From Nereida sp024640765 (GTDB taxonomy: Bacteria; Pseudomonadota; Alphaproteobacteria; Rhodobacterales; Rhodobacteraceae): a DNA stretch of 64,000 nucleotides. The position numbers were made by a program, and so were the translations under genes. Shown in pieces: positions 1-9,606 of this stretch (positions are counted from its first letter, which is position 1; the number at the start of each line of letters is the position of its first letter). The stretch spans positions 1 to 64,000 of the forward strand of contig JAHEEK010000001.1 in NCBI GenBank assembly GCA_024640765.1, written 5' to 3'. The notes beneath the pieces were generated by a model. It was given only the letters and a program-made list of their open reading frames with translations. It did not search any database and was not told the origin of the DNA.

Positions 1-552
1 CGCGCGTGAGCGGGCAAATGTCCGCGCTTTTAGATAGAGGTTGTTTTCAAAGAACCGGCCCCACGATAGGCTGAACCGCGAGACAGTCTCAACCATGACA
101 ATCTGATCTCCTGCTGCGATTGGCGGCATGTCTTCTTTCAAAACGTTGATGCCGTCATGGCTGTAACTGCTAAGATCGGGGCCGCGGGCCTGTAAACACG
201 CGGTTTTGTAGGGCTTGTCGATTTTGCCAGTCGGAACCACCATGGTGATGCTGATCGAGGTCCCTTGCGCCGCAGGCGTCATATACTTTGCGGTTTGTTT
301 CATGCTGGTCATAAATGTCGGGGTAATGGTGCCCAGTTCGCGGCTGATCACATCTGCCACAACGTAGCTTGCCGTCGTGTTTTGCGCGTTTGTCCGGAAT
401 GCCTCAAAGAACGTAGCCATTGCCATAAAGCTCCAAAACAACAGCGGAAAAACCAGCACGGTTTCAATGGCAAGCGTGCCTCCTGTGTCATCGCGGAAGG
501 CTCTGATGCGGGGGTTGAAGAGGCTCAACGAAGGCGGATGGAAACGGCGCAT
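1..552 (-). CDS. TadE-like minor pseudopilin (second copy), 3' end beyond window
   Basis: Read on the minus strand, this frame opens with ATG at 552 and stays open for 184 codons to the window edge. After a short basic N-terminus comes the TadE signature: a DDTGGTLAIETVLVFPL stretch, with the Glu needed in a class III prepilin-like N-terminus, followed by one hydrophobic helix (residues about 27-50) and an exported-type domain. TadE-like proteins are minor pseudopilins of the Tad/Flp adhesive pilus and sit in the inner membrane. The start codon overlaps the stop of the upstream tadE-like gene (TGATG), so the two are translationally coupled in a tad operon running off the left edge. The C-terminus is not visible. 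Confidence 0.85.
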   Translation of the reverse strand, partial: MRRFHPPSLSLFNPRIRAFRDDTGGTLAIETVLVFPLLFWSFMAMATFFEAFRTNAQNTTASYVVADVISRELGTITPTFMTSMKQTAKYMTPAAQGTSISITMVVPTGKIDKPYKTACLQARGPDLSSYSHDGINVLKEDMPPIAAGDQIVMVETVSRFSLSWGRFFENNLYLKARTFARSRA

Positions 553-1108
553 CACGCGGGCTCCGTCACATAAGAAGTGATGGCAACAAGACGGTATTCA
601 CCTGTTTCGGTTGTGGGCAGATACGGGTTTAAGCCGATGGTTGGCAGCAAAGGTGGCTGCAGCATGCAAACCCGCAGGAACATTAATTCATTCTGTCCGC
701 CTGGTGAAAATGGTCCGGCTGGGTTCACGGCACTTGGTTTATCATGGCATTGTGGCGCGTTCAGGGTCACGCCCACGCGCGGGTCGCGGCGTACCATTTC
801 AAGCTTAAGACTATTTGAGCAATTGTTTAGGAAGGTTGCCTCGGCACACATGACATCCCGCAAATCTTGATAGGATAGGATAGGATAGGATAGGAGGGGG
901 GTGCAATCGTGTTGAGGCGCACGTGGCGCACTGTTCGGTCAAGCGCCATTTCCAACATTGCTTGACGTGCTTGCATCACACCAAGTTCAACGCCCATGAA
1001 CAAAATCCAGTAGAACAAAGGATAAAGGATCACGAACTCAATGGAAGACACGCCGTCTTCGTCGCGCCAAAATTGGATGATGCGGCTAAATGCGCGGCGG
1101 CCCAGCAT
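552..1108 (-). pseudogene. TadE-like pseudopilin, out of frame at a (TAGGA)5 tract
   Basis: The 5' part (1108 down to about 902) encodes a TadE N-terminus with DEDGVSSIEFVILYPL and a membrane helix. The 3' part (about 870 down to 552), in another frame, encodes the usual C-terminal domain with four cysteines (MCAEATFLNNCSNSLKLEM onward). The two frames meet at five copies of TCCTA (minus-strand sense) preceded by C6. As written, translation continues to 93 residues and ends in an unrelated tail. Removing one repeat unit leaves 552 bases and a complete 183-residue protein, which supports a real gene switched off or broken by repeat slippage. The start at 1108 directly follows the tadG stop. 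Confidence 0.85.
871..901. repeat. (TAGGA)5 pentanucleotide tract followed by G6, inside tadE
   Basis: Plus-strand bases 871-895 are five exact TAGGA units; 896-901 are six G. Each added or lost unit shifts the tadE frame by 5 bases. Copy numbers 1, 4 and 7 keep the two halves of tadE in frame; the five copies seen here do not. A change in the G tract (6 to 7) would also restore the frame. This is the architecture of a slipped-strand contingency locus. Confidence 0.9.
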
Positions 1109-3024
1109 CTACTGCACCAAGCGCAATTGGTTGATGTGGTTTGCGATGGCTGCGAAAGCGGTGCTGATCTCGCGTCCTGAAACGTCAAAGTAATAGGCAT
1201 CTCTTTCCGTTGCGCAGTCACGCATCGGGCCTTCGCCAGTATTTACTTCAAAACCGATCGCGTAAATCAAGATGCCTTTCGCGCGGGCTGCGGCACAGAT
1301 TTCGGACAAGTTTGTATTCGCTTGCCACCAATTCGTTTGGGTAATCATGGAGGCTTTTAGCTTGTCCTCCATAGGATCTTCGCGGGTGCTCCACCCGTAG
1401 TAGCTGTGGTAGTACTGTTCAGCTTCGTCCCAGAAAAACTCTGCCATGTAATCCACGTGGAAATCATCAAGCAGATCGACCCAGTCCATCTGCGCGATGC
1501 CGTCCCATGGGATTTCGCTGGTGCTGTACCATTGATCATCCCAAGACGTGTTGGGATCGCCGGGGCGGTGCCAGCGGTTGGACCAGCTGTTGCCGGGAAC
1601 GTAGATCAGATATTTATCATACCATTCCATATTGCGGTTCACGCTCCATCGATCGTGACGCTTACCTTCATGTGTGGACCAGTTTTTGAAGCGCCACACA
1701 GGCGCTGGGCTGTTTTTGAAGTTGATGTAAGGATACTGGTTTTCTGTGGTTTGCCCGTATTGGGTGGTATTCACACCGTCGGTCATCAGAACGATTGCTT
1801 TGAGAGTTTCATCCTGTGGGTTCGCACTTACGGATGGCACCCAGTAGTTTGCGGGTCTGTCGTTGACCCGTGAAGGCACAGGAATTGTGGTGTCATCCGC
1901 AAGTGTTTTCACGGCGGGTTGAATTGCCGGATCAAGCAGAGCCACGCCCCATTTCATCCCTACATCAATTGCTGTGTTGCCGCTTGCTGTTAAGGTGTCG
2001 ATATGCGGGTCCAGCTGTGATTTTTCCGTACGGTGCACCATGATGTGTGGGCGCGAGTTTGCGGCAAGCGCGTATCAAAGCGGTCTTCCTGACACTCGAA
2101 CTGAAGATAATTGGGAAAGCGTGTACTGCTTCTGCCATATGCGAAATGCGCTTTGCGGGTCAGCTTTTGGCTGGATGTTATAGCGGTTGATTTGAAGTCG
2201 TTTGGCGTGAATTCAATGCAGCTGCTGAACTGCTGTTCGCTTTGGACTGACGTTAGCCCAGGGGGATTGGTGATCGGGTTTTGCACGGAAACTGTGCCGC
2301 CATTTGCATTGAGTTGATCCAGCAGATCCTCGCCCACGTGAACAGTGTGATAGTAAGGTGCGATAGAAACTGACGTAATGGCCGAGTCGTCATCGGGATC
2401 GTTTTTCACCACCGCGGTGAAGAATTCTTTGGCCGCTTTGCGCAGCTCGAATATTTTGGTCTCACCAGATGTAGACGGGTTCCCCATGGAACCTGACACG
2501 TCCACCACAAGAAAAATTTCAATATCGGTGATCCGCTCTTCCGCAGCACCTGAAACGGGCAGGTCCATGTAGTCGACACCAACCCAATGCATGAAAAGCG
2601 TTGGCACGCGGATTGATGCTTCGGCTTCAACGCGGCGGTATCCGATGCCTTCAACTGATGCGACGTCCACAGCGATATCTGCATCCGGTTCCGCCACACC
2701 GCAGCTTTCATACTGTGCGCCGTTGCGGGTGTGGTTCACGTGGACATTAGCAAAGCCCGCTGAGCGAAATTGCCCCTCCATGATGTCACAAGCTTCGAGC
2801 GTTTGCTGCAAATCAGCCGCCGACAGAGTTGCGCCATCAATTGTAAACTGAATGCGTGCGCGGCGTTCTTCAGCCATTATAATGTCGACGGCCAGGCCGC
2901 CAATCATAATCATCGCCATCAAAATATAGAGTGTGAAGATGATCAAAGCACCGCTTTCGTCGCGCGCAAAAGTACGACATTTGCGCAGCCCAAGCGCATT
3001 TTTGAAAAGGCGGTGCACTCTCAT
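1109..3024 (-). pseudogene. TadG-like pilus-assembly protein with vWA domain, frameshifted
   Basis: The first frame (3024 to about 2045) begins with a TadE/TadG-type N-terminus: basic residues, then a helix GALIIFTLYILMAMIMIGGL. It continues into a von Willebrand A domain with the MIDAS motif DVSGS (about residue 178). The second frame (about 2045 to 1109) supplies the rest of the MIDAS fold (GNTAIDVGMKWG, then AIVLMTDGVNT). The frames meet near 2035-2055, where the minus strand reads CACACATCATGG; removing one CA gives 638 codons without interruption. TadG-family proteins are inner-membrane proteins with a large periplasmic part needed for Tad pilus function. It is the first of three consecutive tad genes. 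The shift could be a sequencing error, but its neighbour tadE is also out of frame. Confidence 0.85.
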
Positions 3025-3269
3025 GGTTACTCACAACGCTAAAATCGCGGCACACGAATCTACGCGGTACGGCCGGTTACGAAGTGTTCATGCAGAAAGA
3101 TTTGGTTTCAATTATGGCAAAATGATGTGCCGCAGATGTGCTTTTGCCTAAATTGTGATGAAGCTCATACCCGATAAGTTTTCAAACCGCCTAAATAATG
3201 GGCAAATTAACTTGCGTATAACCGCATCTGTGCCACGGTGAAGACGATGCGATTTAGGGAACTGTAAAG
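3025..3269. other. Divergent intergenic region between tadG and gdhA
   Basis: These 245 bases separate genes transcribed away from each other, so both promoters should lie here. I see no convincing operator, riboswitch or gene. The stretch nearest gdhA (about 3160-3215) is richer in A and T than its surroundings. Confidence 0.5.
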
Positions 3270-4701
3270 ATGTCTAACCAAGCTGAGCCAAGCTTTCGCG
3301 AGAGTGTCGATCTAATGTTTAACCGTGCGGTGGGATTGATGGATCTGTCCCCAGGGTTGGAAGAGAAAATCAGGGTATGTAACGCAACTTATACAGTTCG
3401 TTTCGGTGTGTGTTTGCGCGGTGAAATCAAGACGTTCACTGGATATCGCAGCGTCCATTCCGAGCATATGGAGCCGGTAAAGGGCGGCATTCGTTTTTCG
3501 TTGGGCGTAAACCAAGACGAGGTCGAAGCGCTTGCCGCGTTGATGACGTATAAATGCGCGTTGGTTGAGGCACCTTTTGGGGGGCTCAAAGGGCGGGCTA
3601 TGTGTTGATCCGCGCGCCTATGATGCCCATGAAATGGAGGCTGTTATCCGCCGTTTCGCATATGAGTTAATCAAGCGTGATCTGATAAATCCGTCCCAGA
3701 ACGTGCCCGCGCCAGACATGGGCACGGGCGAGCGTGAAATGGCGTGGATCGCAGATCAATACGCGCGCATGAATACAACTGATATCAATGCCAAAGCCTG
3801 CGTGACAGGCAAGCCAACCCACGCCGGCGGCATTGCTGGCCGTGTCGAGGCCACGGGACGTGGTGTGCAATATGCGCTGCGCGAGTTTTTCCGCGATGAG
3901 CGGGGTATGAAAGCCGCAGGGCTCAGTGGATCACTGAAAGGTAAAAAGGTCATTGTGCAGGGGCTGGGCAACGTCGGCTACCACGCGGCCAAGTTTTTGG
4001 CCGAGGAAGACGGTGCGTTGATCGTCGGTGTCATTGAGCGTGACGGTGCTATCGTTGACACAAATGGAATTGACGTTGAGGCCCTTCGTACTTGCGTGGC
4101 GGAGACCGGAGGCGTGGCGCAGTTTGAAGCAGGTGAGTACATCAAAAACGGTGCTGAAGTGCTTGAGCGGGACTGCGATATTCTTATTCCAGCGGCCTTG
4201 GAAGGTGTGATTAACAAATCCAACGCCGAGCGCGTGCAGGCGCCACTTATTATTGAGGCCGCTAACGGTCCGGTGACGGCGGGTGCAAATGATATCCTTG
4301 CGGCTAAAGGCTGTGTGATTATTCCCGACATGTATGCAAACGCGGGCGGTGTGACAGTGTCGTATTTTGAATGGGTTAAAAACCTGTCGCATATCCGCTT
4401 TGGGCGGATGCAGCGCCGCCAAGAGGAATCCCGTCACCAATTGATTGTGGATGAGTTGGAGCGCCTGAGCGCCGATAGCGGTGTCGGCTGGCAGCTTAGT
4501 CCGGACTTCAAAGAGCGGTATTTGCGCGGTGCGGATGAGTTGGAATTGGTGCGTTCGGGGTTGGATGACACAATGCGGATTGCTTATCAGGCGATGCGTG
4601 ACGTCTGGCACGGCCGCGATGATGTGCCTGATCTGCGCACCGCTGCATATCTGGTTTCCATCAATAAATTGGCACAGTCTTACCGCGCTAAGGGCCATTA
4701 G
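3270..4701 (+). pseudogene. gdhA: Glutamate dehydrogenase (Glu/Leu/Phe/Val family), one-base frameshift in a G6 run
   Basis: The protein would oxidatively deaminate glutamate to 2-oxoglutarate with NAD(P). Codons from 3270 encode the dimerisation and glutamate-binding region (KGGIRFSLGVNQDEVEALA, then MTYKCALVEAPFGG). The frame fails at six G (3579-3584) and ends in ...GRAMC. With five G the text reads the family motif APFGGSKGGL and continues to 4701, including the Rossmann motif VQGLGNVG and the C-terminal NAGGVTVSYFEWVKN motif. The repaired length is 476 residues, normal for the family. As written, translation stops after 112 residues, before the NAD domain. Possible causes are a real mutation, a slippage switch or a homopolymer read error. 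Confidence 0.9.
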
Positions 4702-4755
4702 GAATTCACCTTAGGTGGTGTAGACTCTGCGCGCGCGACAGCGGATATTGCGCAC

Positions 4756-6741
4756 ATGAGTCTGCCGCCCGGTTTCCTTGATGAATTACGCAGCCGCCTG
4801 TCGATCTCCGACGTGGTGGGGCGCAAAGTTATGTGGGACGCGCGCAAGTCGAACCAAGGCAAGGGTGACATGTGGGCGCCATGCCCGTTTCATCATGAAA
4901 AAACGGCCAGTTTTCACGTCGATGACCGAAAAGGATATTACTACTGCTTTGGTTGTCAGGCGAAAGGCGACGCACTTTCGTTTGTGAAAGAAACCGAGAA
5001 CGTCAGCTTTATGGAAGCGGTGGAAATTTTGGCGGGTGAGGCGGGCATGCAAATGCCTGCGCGCGATCCAAAGGCGGCTGAAAAGCTGGACCGTGCCAGC
5101 AAACTTGCCGAGGTAATGGAGCAAGCGGTGCAATATTTCCGGTTGCAACTGCGTACATCGACGGCCGTTGAGGCCCGCAGGTATTTGCAGGGACGTGGTC
5201 TGTCAGAGGCAGCGCTTGAGCGTTGGGAGATCGGTTTTGCACCTGATGCGTGGCAGGGACTTTGGGATCATCTCGTTGGCAAAAACGTACCTGAAGATCT
5301 GATTTTGGGTGCTGGCTTGGCCAAACCCAGCCAAAAAGGTGGCAAGCCATATGATACATTCCGAGGTCGGATCATGTTCCCGATCCGTGACGCACGGGGG
5401 CGCGCGATTGCTTTGGGGGGGCGCGCGATGGACCCCAACGACAACGCAAAATACCTCAACTCTCCAGAGACGGAACTTTTTGATAAAGGCCGCAGTCTTT
5501 ATAACCACAAGCCAGCTCGCGAGGCTGCAGGCAAGGGCCAGCAACTGATCGTGGCCGAAGGCTACATGGATGTTATTGCGCTGAGTGAGGCAGGGTTTGC
5601 CGCGTCTGTTGCCCCCCTCGGGACGGCCGTTACAGAAAATCAACTGGCGCTTTTGTGGCGGATCACCGATGAGCCGATTATTGCCCTTGATGGTGATACG
5701 GCCGGTTTGCGAGCGGCGATGCGCTTGGTTGATCTGGCGCTTCCATTGCTGCAATCGGGCAAGTCGCTGCGCTTTGCAATCATGCCAGAGGGCCAAGACC
5801 CTGATGATTTGATCCGTGCTTCAGGGGCTTCGGCGGTTCAAAATGTGATCGACGGTGCTATCCCGATGGTCCAGCTGCTATGGCGGCGTGAAACTGAGGG
5901 GCGCAATTTTGACAGCCCCGAGCGTAAAGCGGCGTTAGACAAGGCGCTGCGTCAGAAAATTATGCTGATTACTGACCCAAGCATTCGCAGCCACTATGGT
6001 CAGGCCATTAAGGATCTGCGGTGGGATTTGTTCCGCCCTCAAGCAAAAGCGCGCCCGTCCGGTGGCTTTGTGCCGCGCGGTGGTAAGCGGAGTAGCGGTT
6101 GGAAAGCGCCTGCCGAAGGTGCGATGCCAACGACGCAATCAAGCTTTTTGGTGAGTTCTGAACGGGCCGCTGAGGGGCATTTGCGCGAAGCAGTGGTATT
6201 GGCAACTTTGCTGAAAAATCCAGCCGTTTTGCCCGAATTCGAAGACGCGCTTGAGCGGCTTGAGTGCCGTGATCCGGATCACCGCCGTATTCAGGGGGCT
6301 CTGCTGCGCCATATTGAGGCCGATACTGATATGCTGATCGAGAGCGTTGAGCATGAGATCGGTGCGGCGCTTTTGGAAAAACTATTTGCGCATAAGCACG
6401 TGGCGATCGCACCGCCCGTGCGCCGTCCCGGAAACATCGATCTGGCGTCCATGTGCGTGAACGATGCCCTCGCAAAACTTACGGCACAGCGTGGTCATGA
6501 AGTTGAAGTACGCGAAGTTTCCCAAGACCTTGATCGAAATGATGGCGAACCCGTTGATGAAAACCTGACGTGGCGTTTGCGCGAGGCTGCGGAAGGTCTG
6601 CAAGGGGGCGGTGGCGGTGATGACGCGGATGACACAGCTGATTTTGACGTGGCCGATAACGGCGCCAAACTAAGCCGTGATGAACGTGATGCATTTGCAG
6701 CACTTCTGGGCAGCATCGGTAAGGCTGAAAATAGTAATTAA
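4756..6741 (+). CDS. dnaG: DNA primase
   Basis: This enzyme synthesises RNA primers for Okazaki fragments and binds the replicative helicase. The N-terminal zinc ribbon is visible at residues about 43-67 (CPFHHEKTASF, then YYYCFGC). The catalytic core and TOPRIM domain follow (about 130-370), with the acidic motifs LIVAEGYMDVIA and IALDGDTAG. The C-terminal helicase-interaction region is acidic and glycine-rich (GGGGDDADD). The length of 661 residues is normal. It lies in the classic primase-sigma order upstream of rpoD, with 218 bases between them. No frameshift or missing catalytic residue is seen. Confidence 0.97.
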   Translation: MSLPPGFLDELRSRLSISDVVGRKVMWDARKSNQGKGDMWAPCPFHHEKTASFHVDDRKGYYYCFGCQAKGDALSFVKETENVSFMEAVEILAGEAGMQMPARDPKAAEKLDRASKLAEVMEQAVQYFRLQLRTSTAVEARRYLQGRGLSEAALERWEIGFAPDAWQGLWDHLVGKNVPEDLILGAGLAKPSQKGGKPYDTFRGRIMFPIRDARGRAIALGGRAMDPNDNAKYLNSPETELFDKGRSLYNHKPAREAAGKGQQLIVAEGYMDVIALSEAGFAASVAPLGTAVTENQLALLWRITDEPIIALDGDTAGLRAAMRLVDLALPLLQSGKSLRFAIMPEGQDPDDLIRASGASAVQNVIDGAIPMVQLLWRRETEGRNFDSPERKAALDKALRQKIMLITDPSIRSHYGQAIKDLRWDLFRPQAKARPSGGFVPRGGKRSSGWKAPAEGAMPTTQSSFLVSSERAAEGHLREAVVLATLLKNPAVLPEFEDALERLECRDPDHRRIQGALLRHIEADTDMLIESVEHEIGAALLEKLFAHKHVAIAPPVRRPGNIDLASMCVNDALAKLTAQRGHEVEVREVSQDLDRNDGEPVDENLTWRLREAAEGLQGGGGGDDADDTADFDVADNGAKLSRDERDAFAALLGSIGKAENSN

Positions 6742-6959
6742 CGAAGGCTTATCCTCTTACAATTAGGGTTTCCAATGCCCATGTCTCAGGGGATGTGGTT
6801 AAGTTCACACCGACCCATGGTCGAATCAGTCAAAATGTAAGATGATTCGGATATGGGCTGATTCGTTTTCCTGATTCGCGTGCGCGTGGATTACGGCAGC
6901 CTAAAGTTACATCGCGCGGCCTTCACGCCGCATCGCCTCCGCCGCAAAGGACTTTGCTC
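6742..6959. promoter_or_regulatory. rpoD upstream region with three TGATTCG repeats
   Basis: The dnaG-rpoD gap holds direct copies of TGATTCG at 6843-6849, 6859-6865 and 6872-6878, and an inverted copy CGAATCA at 6822-6828. Repeats of this kind before a sigma-factor gene could bind a regulator. I know of no named operator that matches, so the role is inference. Confidence 0.35.
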
Positions 6960-8927
6960 ATGGCCAAAGACACCGACGACCGCAAAAACGAAGATCAGGA
7001 AAACGCGCATAACTTGGACATGTCCCAAGCCGCCGTAAAGAAAATGATCTCCGAGGCGCGTGAACGGGGCTACATTACGTATGAGCAACTTAACCAAGTT
7101 TTGCCCCCAGAGCAGGTAAGCTCCGAGCAAATCGAAGACGTGATGTCGATGCTATCGGAAATGGGCATCAACATTATTGAAGACGACGAGGCCGAAGAAG
7201 ACGCCAAAGGCTCTACAGCCGTCGTGACCAAAGATGGTGCACGTGAAGTTGCTCTTGCTGGTGCTGAAAAAGAAAAGCTGGATCGCACCGATGATCCCGT
7301 CCGCATGTACCTGCGCGAAATGGGCAGCGTTGAGCTGTTGTCCCGGGAGGGCGAAATCGCGATTGCGAAACGTATCGAGGCCGGCCGCAACACGATGATT
7401 TTGGGCCTTTGCGAAAGCCCTCTTACATTCCAAGCGATCACTATTTGGCGTGACGAATTGTTGAGCGAAGACATTTTGCTTCGCGATGTGATCGATTTGG
7501 AAACGACATTTGGCGACCAGCTGGCAGAGGACGAGGAAGAAGCTGTTGTGCCGACGCCTGGAGCCGAGCCCAAGCAAGAGGACGCTGCGCAAGAATTGGA
7601 TGCCGACGGTACCCCGATCCAGTCTGATGATGACGATGATGAAGACGAGATGGCGAACCTGTCTCTTGCGGCGATGGAAGCTGCGCTTAAGCCGCGTGTT
7701 CTGGAAGCGCTCGAAATCATTGCGCATAACTACGGCAAGTTGAGCGAGATGCAGGATCTTCGGATGTCTGCCACGTTGAACGAAGACAGCTCCTTCAGCG
7801 AGAAAGCTGAAAAGAAATATCAAAAACTGCGCTCTGAAATTGTTGCCCAAGTGAACGAGCTTCACTTGCACAACAACCGTATTGAGGCGCTGATCGACCA
7901 GCTTTACGGCATCAACCGCCGTATCATGTCCATTGACAGTGCGATGGTGAAACTTGCAGACCAAGCGCGTATTAACCGCCGTGATTTCGTTGATGCGTAC
8001 CGTGGTCGCGAGCTTGATCCAAACTGGCTGACTGACATGGGTGATAAACCCGGCCGAGGCTGGCAGGCGCTGATTGAGCGCTCAACCGACAAGATCGAAG
8101 AGTTGCGTTCTGACATGGCGCAAGTTGGCCAATACGTTGGTCTGGATATCTCTGAATTCCGCCGCATCGTACAACAGGTGCAAAAAGGCGAGAAGGAAGC
8201 CCGTCAGGCCAAGAAAGAAATGGTCGAGGCAAACCTTCGTCTCGTTATTTCGATTGCCAAAAAGTATACCAACCGTGGTCTGCAATTCCTCGACTTGATC
8301 CAAGAGGGTAACATCGGCCTGATGAAGGCGGTTGATAAGTTCGAATATCGCCGTGGTTATAAATTCTCGACCTACGCCACATGGTGGATCCGTCAGGCGA
8401 TCACGCGCTCGATTGCGGATCAGGCGCGTACAATCCGTATTCCTGTGCACATGATTGAGACGATCAACAAGCTAGTACGCACGGGCCGTCAGATGCTTCA
8501 TGAAATTGGTCGTGAGCCGACACCGGAAGAATTGGCAGAAAAACTTCAAATGCCGCTCGAAAAAGTGCGTAAAGTGATGAAAATCGCCAAAGAGCCGATC
8601 AGTCTTGAAACGCCCATCGGGGATGAGGAAGACAGCCAGCTTGGTGACTTCATCGAAGACAAAAACGCGATCTTGCCGCTCGACAGTGCTATTCAGGAGA
8701 ACCTGAAGGAAACGACAACACGGGTTCTGTCATCGCTTACGCCGCGTGAAGAACGTGTTTTGCGTATGCGTTTCGGGATCGGCATGAACACAGACCACAC
8801 CCTTGAAGAGGTTGGCCAGCAGTTTTCGGTCACCCGTGAACGCATTCGTCAGATTGAGGCTAAAGCGTTGCGCAAGCTGAAGCATCCGTCGCGTTCACGC
8901 AAGTTGCGGTCTTTCTTGGATCAATAA
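6960..8927 (+). CDS. rpoD: RNA polymerase housekeeping sigma factor (sigma-70)
   Basis: The primary sigma factor directs RNA polymerase to housekeeping promoters. Region 1.1 is at the N-terminus. A long acidic insert lies between regions 1.2 and 2 (about residues 185-225, including QSDDDDDEDEMANL). Region 2 carries GLQFLDLIQEGNIGLMKAVD and the -10 recognition segment RRGYKFSTYATWWIRQAITR. Region 4.2 carries LEEVGQQFSVTRERIRQIEA. The C-terminus is LRKLKHPSRSRKLRSFLDQ. I chose ATG at 6960 over an in-frame TTG six bases earlier because MAKDTDD is the usual type of N-terminus. The product is 655 residues. Confidence 0.97.
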   Translation: MAKDTDDRKNEDQENAHNLDMSQAAVKKMISEARERGYITYEQLNQVLPPEQVSSEQIEDVMSMLSEMGINIIEDDEAEEDAKGSTAVVTKDGAREVALAGAEKEKLDRTDDPVRMYLREMGSVELLSREGEIAIAKRIEAGRNTMILGLCESPLTFQAITIWRDELLSEDILLRDVIDLETTFGDQLAEDEEEAVVPTPGAEPKQEDAAQELDADGTPIQSDDDDDEDEMANLSLAAMEAALKPRVLEALEIIAHNYGKLSEMQDLRMSATLNEDSSFSEKAEKKYQKLRSEIVAQVNELHLHNNRIEALIDQLYGINRRIMSIDSAMVKLADQARINRRDFVDAYRGRELDPNWLTDMGDKPGRGWQALIERSTDKIEELRSDMAQVGQYVGLDISEFRRIVQQVQKGEKEARQAKKEMVEANLRLVISIAKKYTNRGLQFLDLIQEGNIGLMKAVDKFEYRRGYKFSTYATWWIRQAITRSIADQARTIRIPVHMIETINKLVRTGRQMLHEIGREPTPEELAEKLQMPLEKVRKVMKIAKEPISLETPIGDEEDSQLGDFIEDKNAILPLDSAIQENLKETTTRVLSSLTPREERVLRMRFGIGMNTDHTLEEVGQQFSVTRERIRQIEAKALRKLKHPSRSRKLRSFLDQ

Positions 8928-8965
8928 ACTACCCTGCTGAACTCTGGTTTTGCGGATATATTTAC

Positions 8966-8998
8966 AAAACGGCGCCTCTTGTAGGCGCCGTTTTTGCA
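8966..8998 (+). terminator. Rho-independent terminator after rpoD
   Basis: AAACGGCGCC, a TCTTGT loop, AGGCGCCGTTT and then a T run form a strong stem about 40 bases after the rpoD stop. Confidence 0.9.
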
Positions 8999-9135
8999 TC
9001 TGACGGCACGGTTTGCCCCCAGATGTTGTTTGTGAATTTTTCTTCTACACAAATCTAGATTGCTGTCCTATAGTCTGTGGATAAGTAGGGCGCAGACCCT
9101 ATCGAGGCAGTAATCAACGAGAAGGGGCATAGCCT

Positions 9136-9606
9136 ATGCGCTGTCCATTTTGCGGTAACGTAGACACACAAGTGAAAGATTCCCGTCCCGCTGAGGACCA
9201 CGTGGCCATTCGCCGCCGGCGTTTCTGTCCCGCGTGTGGTGGTCGTTTTACGACTTATGAACGTGTTCAGTTGCGTGACTTGGTTGTCATCAAATCTAAC
9301 GGACGCCGTGAAGATTTTGACCGCGACAAGCTGGAACGCTCAGTTCGGATTTCTCTGCAAAAACGGCCTGTCGAGCCTGAGCGCGTAGACCAGATGATCT
9401 CTGGAATAGTGCGCCGATTGGAAAGCATGGGCGAGACTGACATCAACTCCAAGCAGATCGGTGAGATCGTGATGGAGGCTTTGGCCCGTATCGACACCGT
9501 TGGATACGTGCGATTTGCCAGCGTGTACAAAAACTTCCAAGCAGCTGATGATTTTGATAAATTTGTCAGTGAACTTCGCCCGGACGTGTCGCCGGAAAAC
9601 GATTGA
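9136..9606 (+). CDS. nrdR: Transcriptional repressor NrdR
   Basis: NrdR is an ATP/dATP-sensing repressor of ribonucleotide reductase genes. The N-terminal zinc ribbon is complete (C3, C6, C31, C34, from MRCPFC and FCPACGG). The ATP-cone domain follows (VIKSNGRREDFDRDKL, ending YVRFASVYKNF). The length of 156 residues is typical. It opens the riboflavin operon and overlaps or nearly abuts ribD. About 75 bases upstream is the palindrome AATCTAGATT (9052-9061), which may belong to its promoter. Confidence 0.97.
   Translation: MRCPFCGNVDTQVKDSRPAEDHVAIRRRRFCPACGGRFTTYERVQLRDLVVIKSNGRREDFDRDKLERSVRISLQKRPVEPERVDQMISGIVRRLESMGETDINSKQIGEIVMEALARIDTVGYVRFASVYKNFQAADDFDKFVSELRPDVSPEND

Noticed and set aside
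1406..1873. Plus-strand ORF of about 155 residues within tadG
   Set aside because: It is the mirror of the coding strand of the TadG protein and has no protein-like features.
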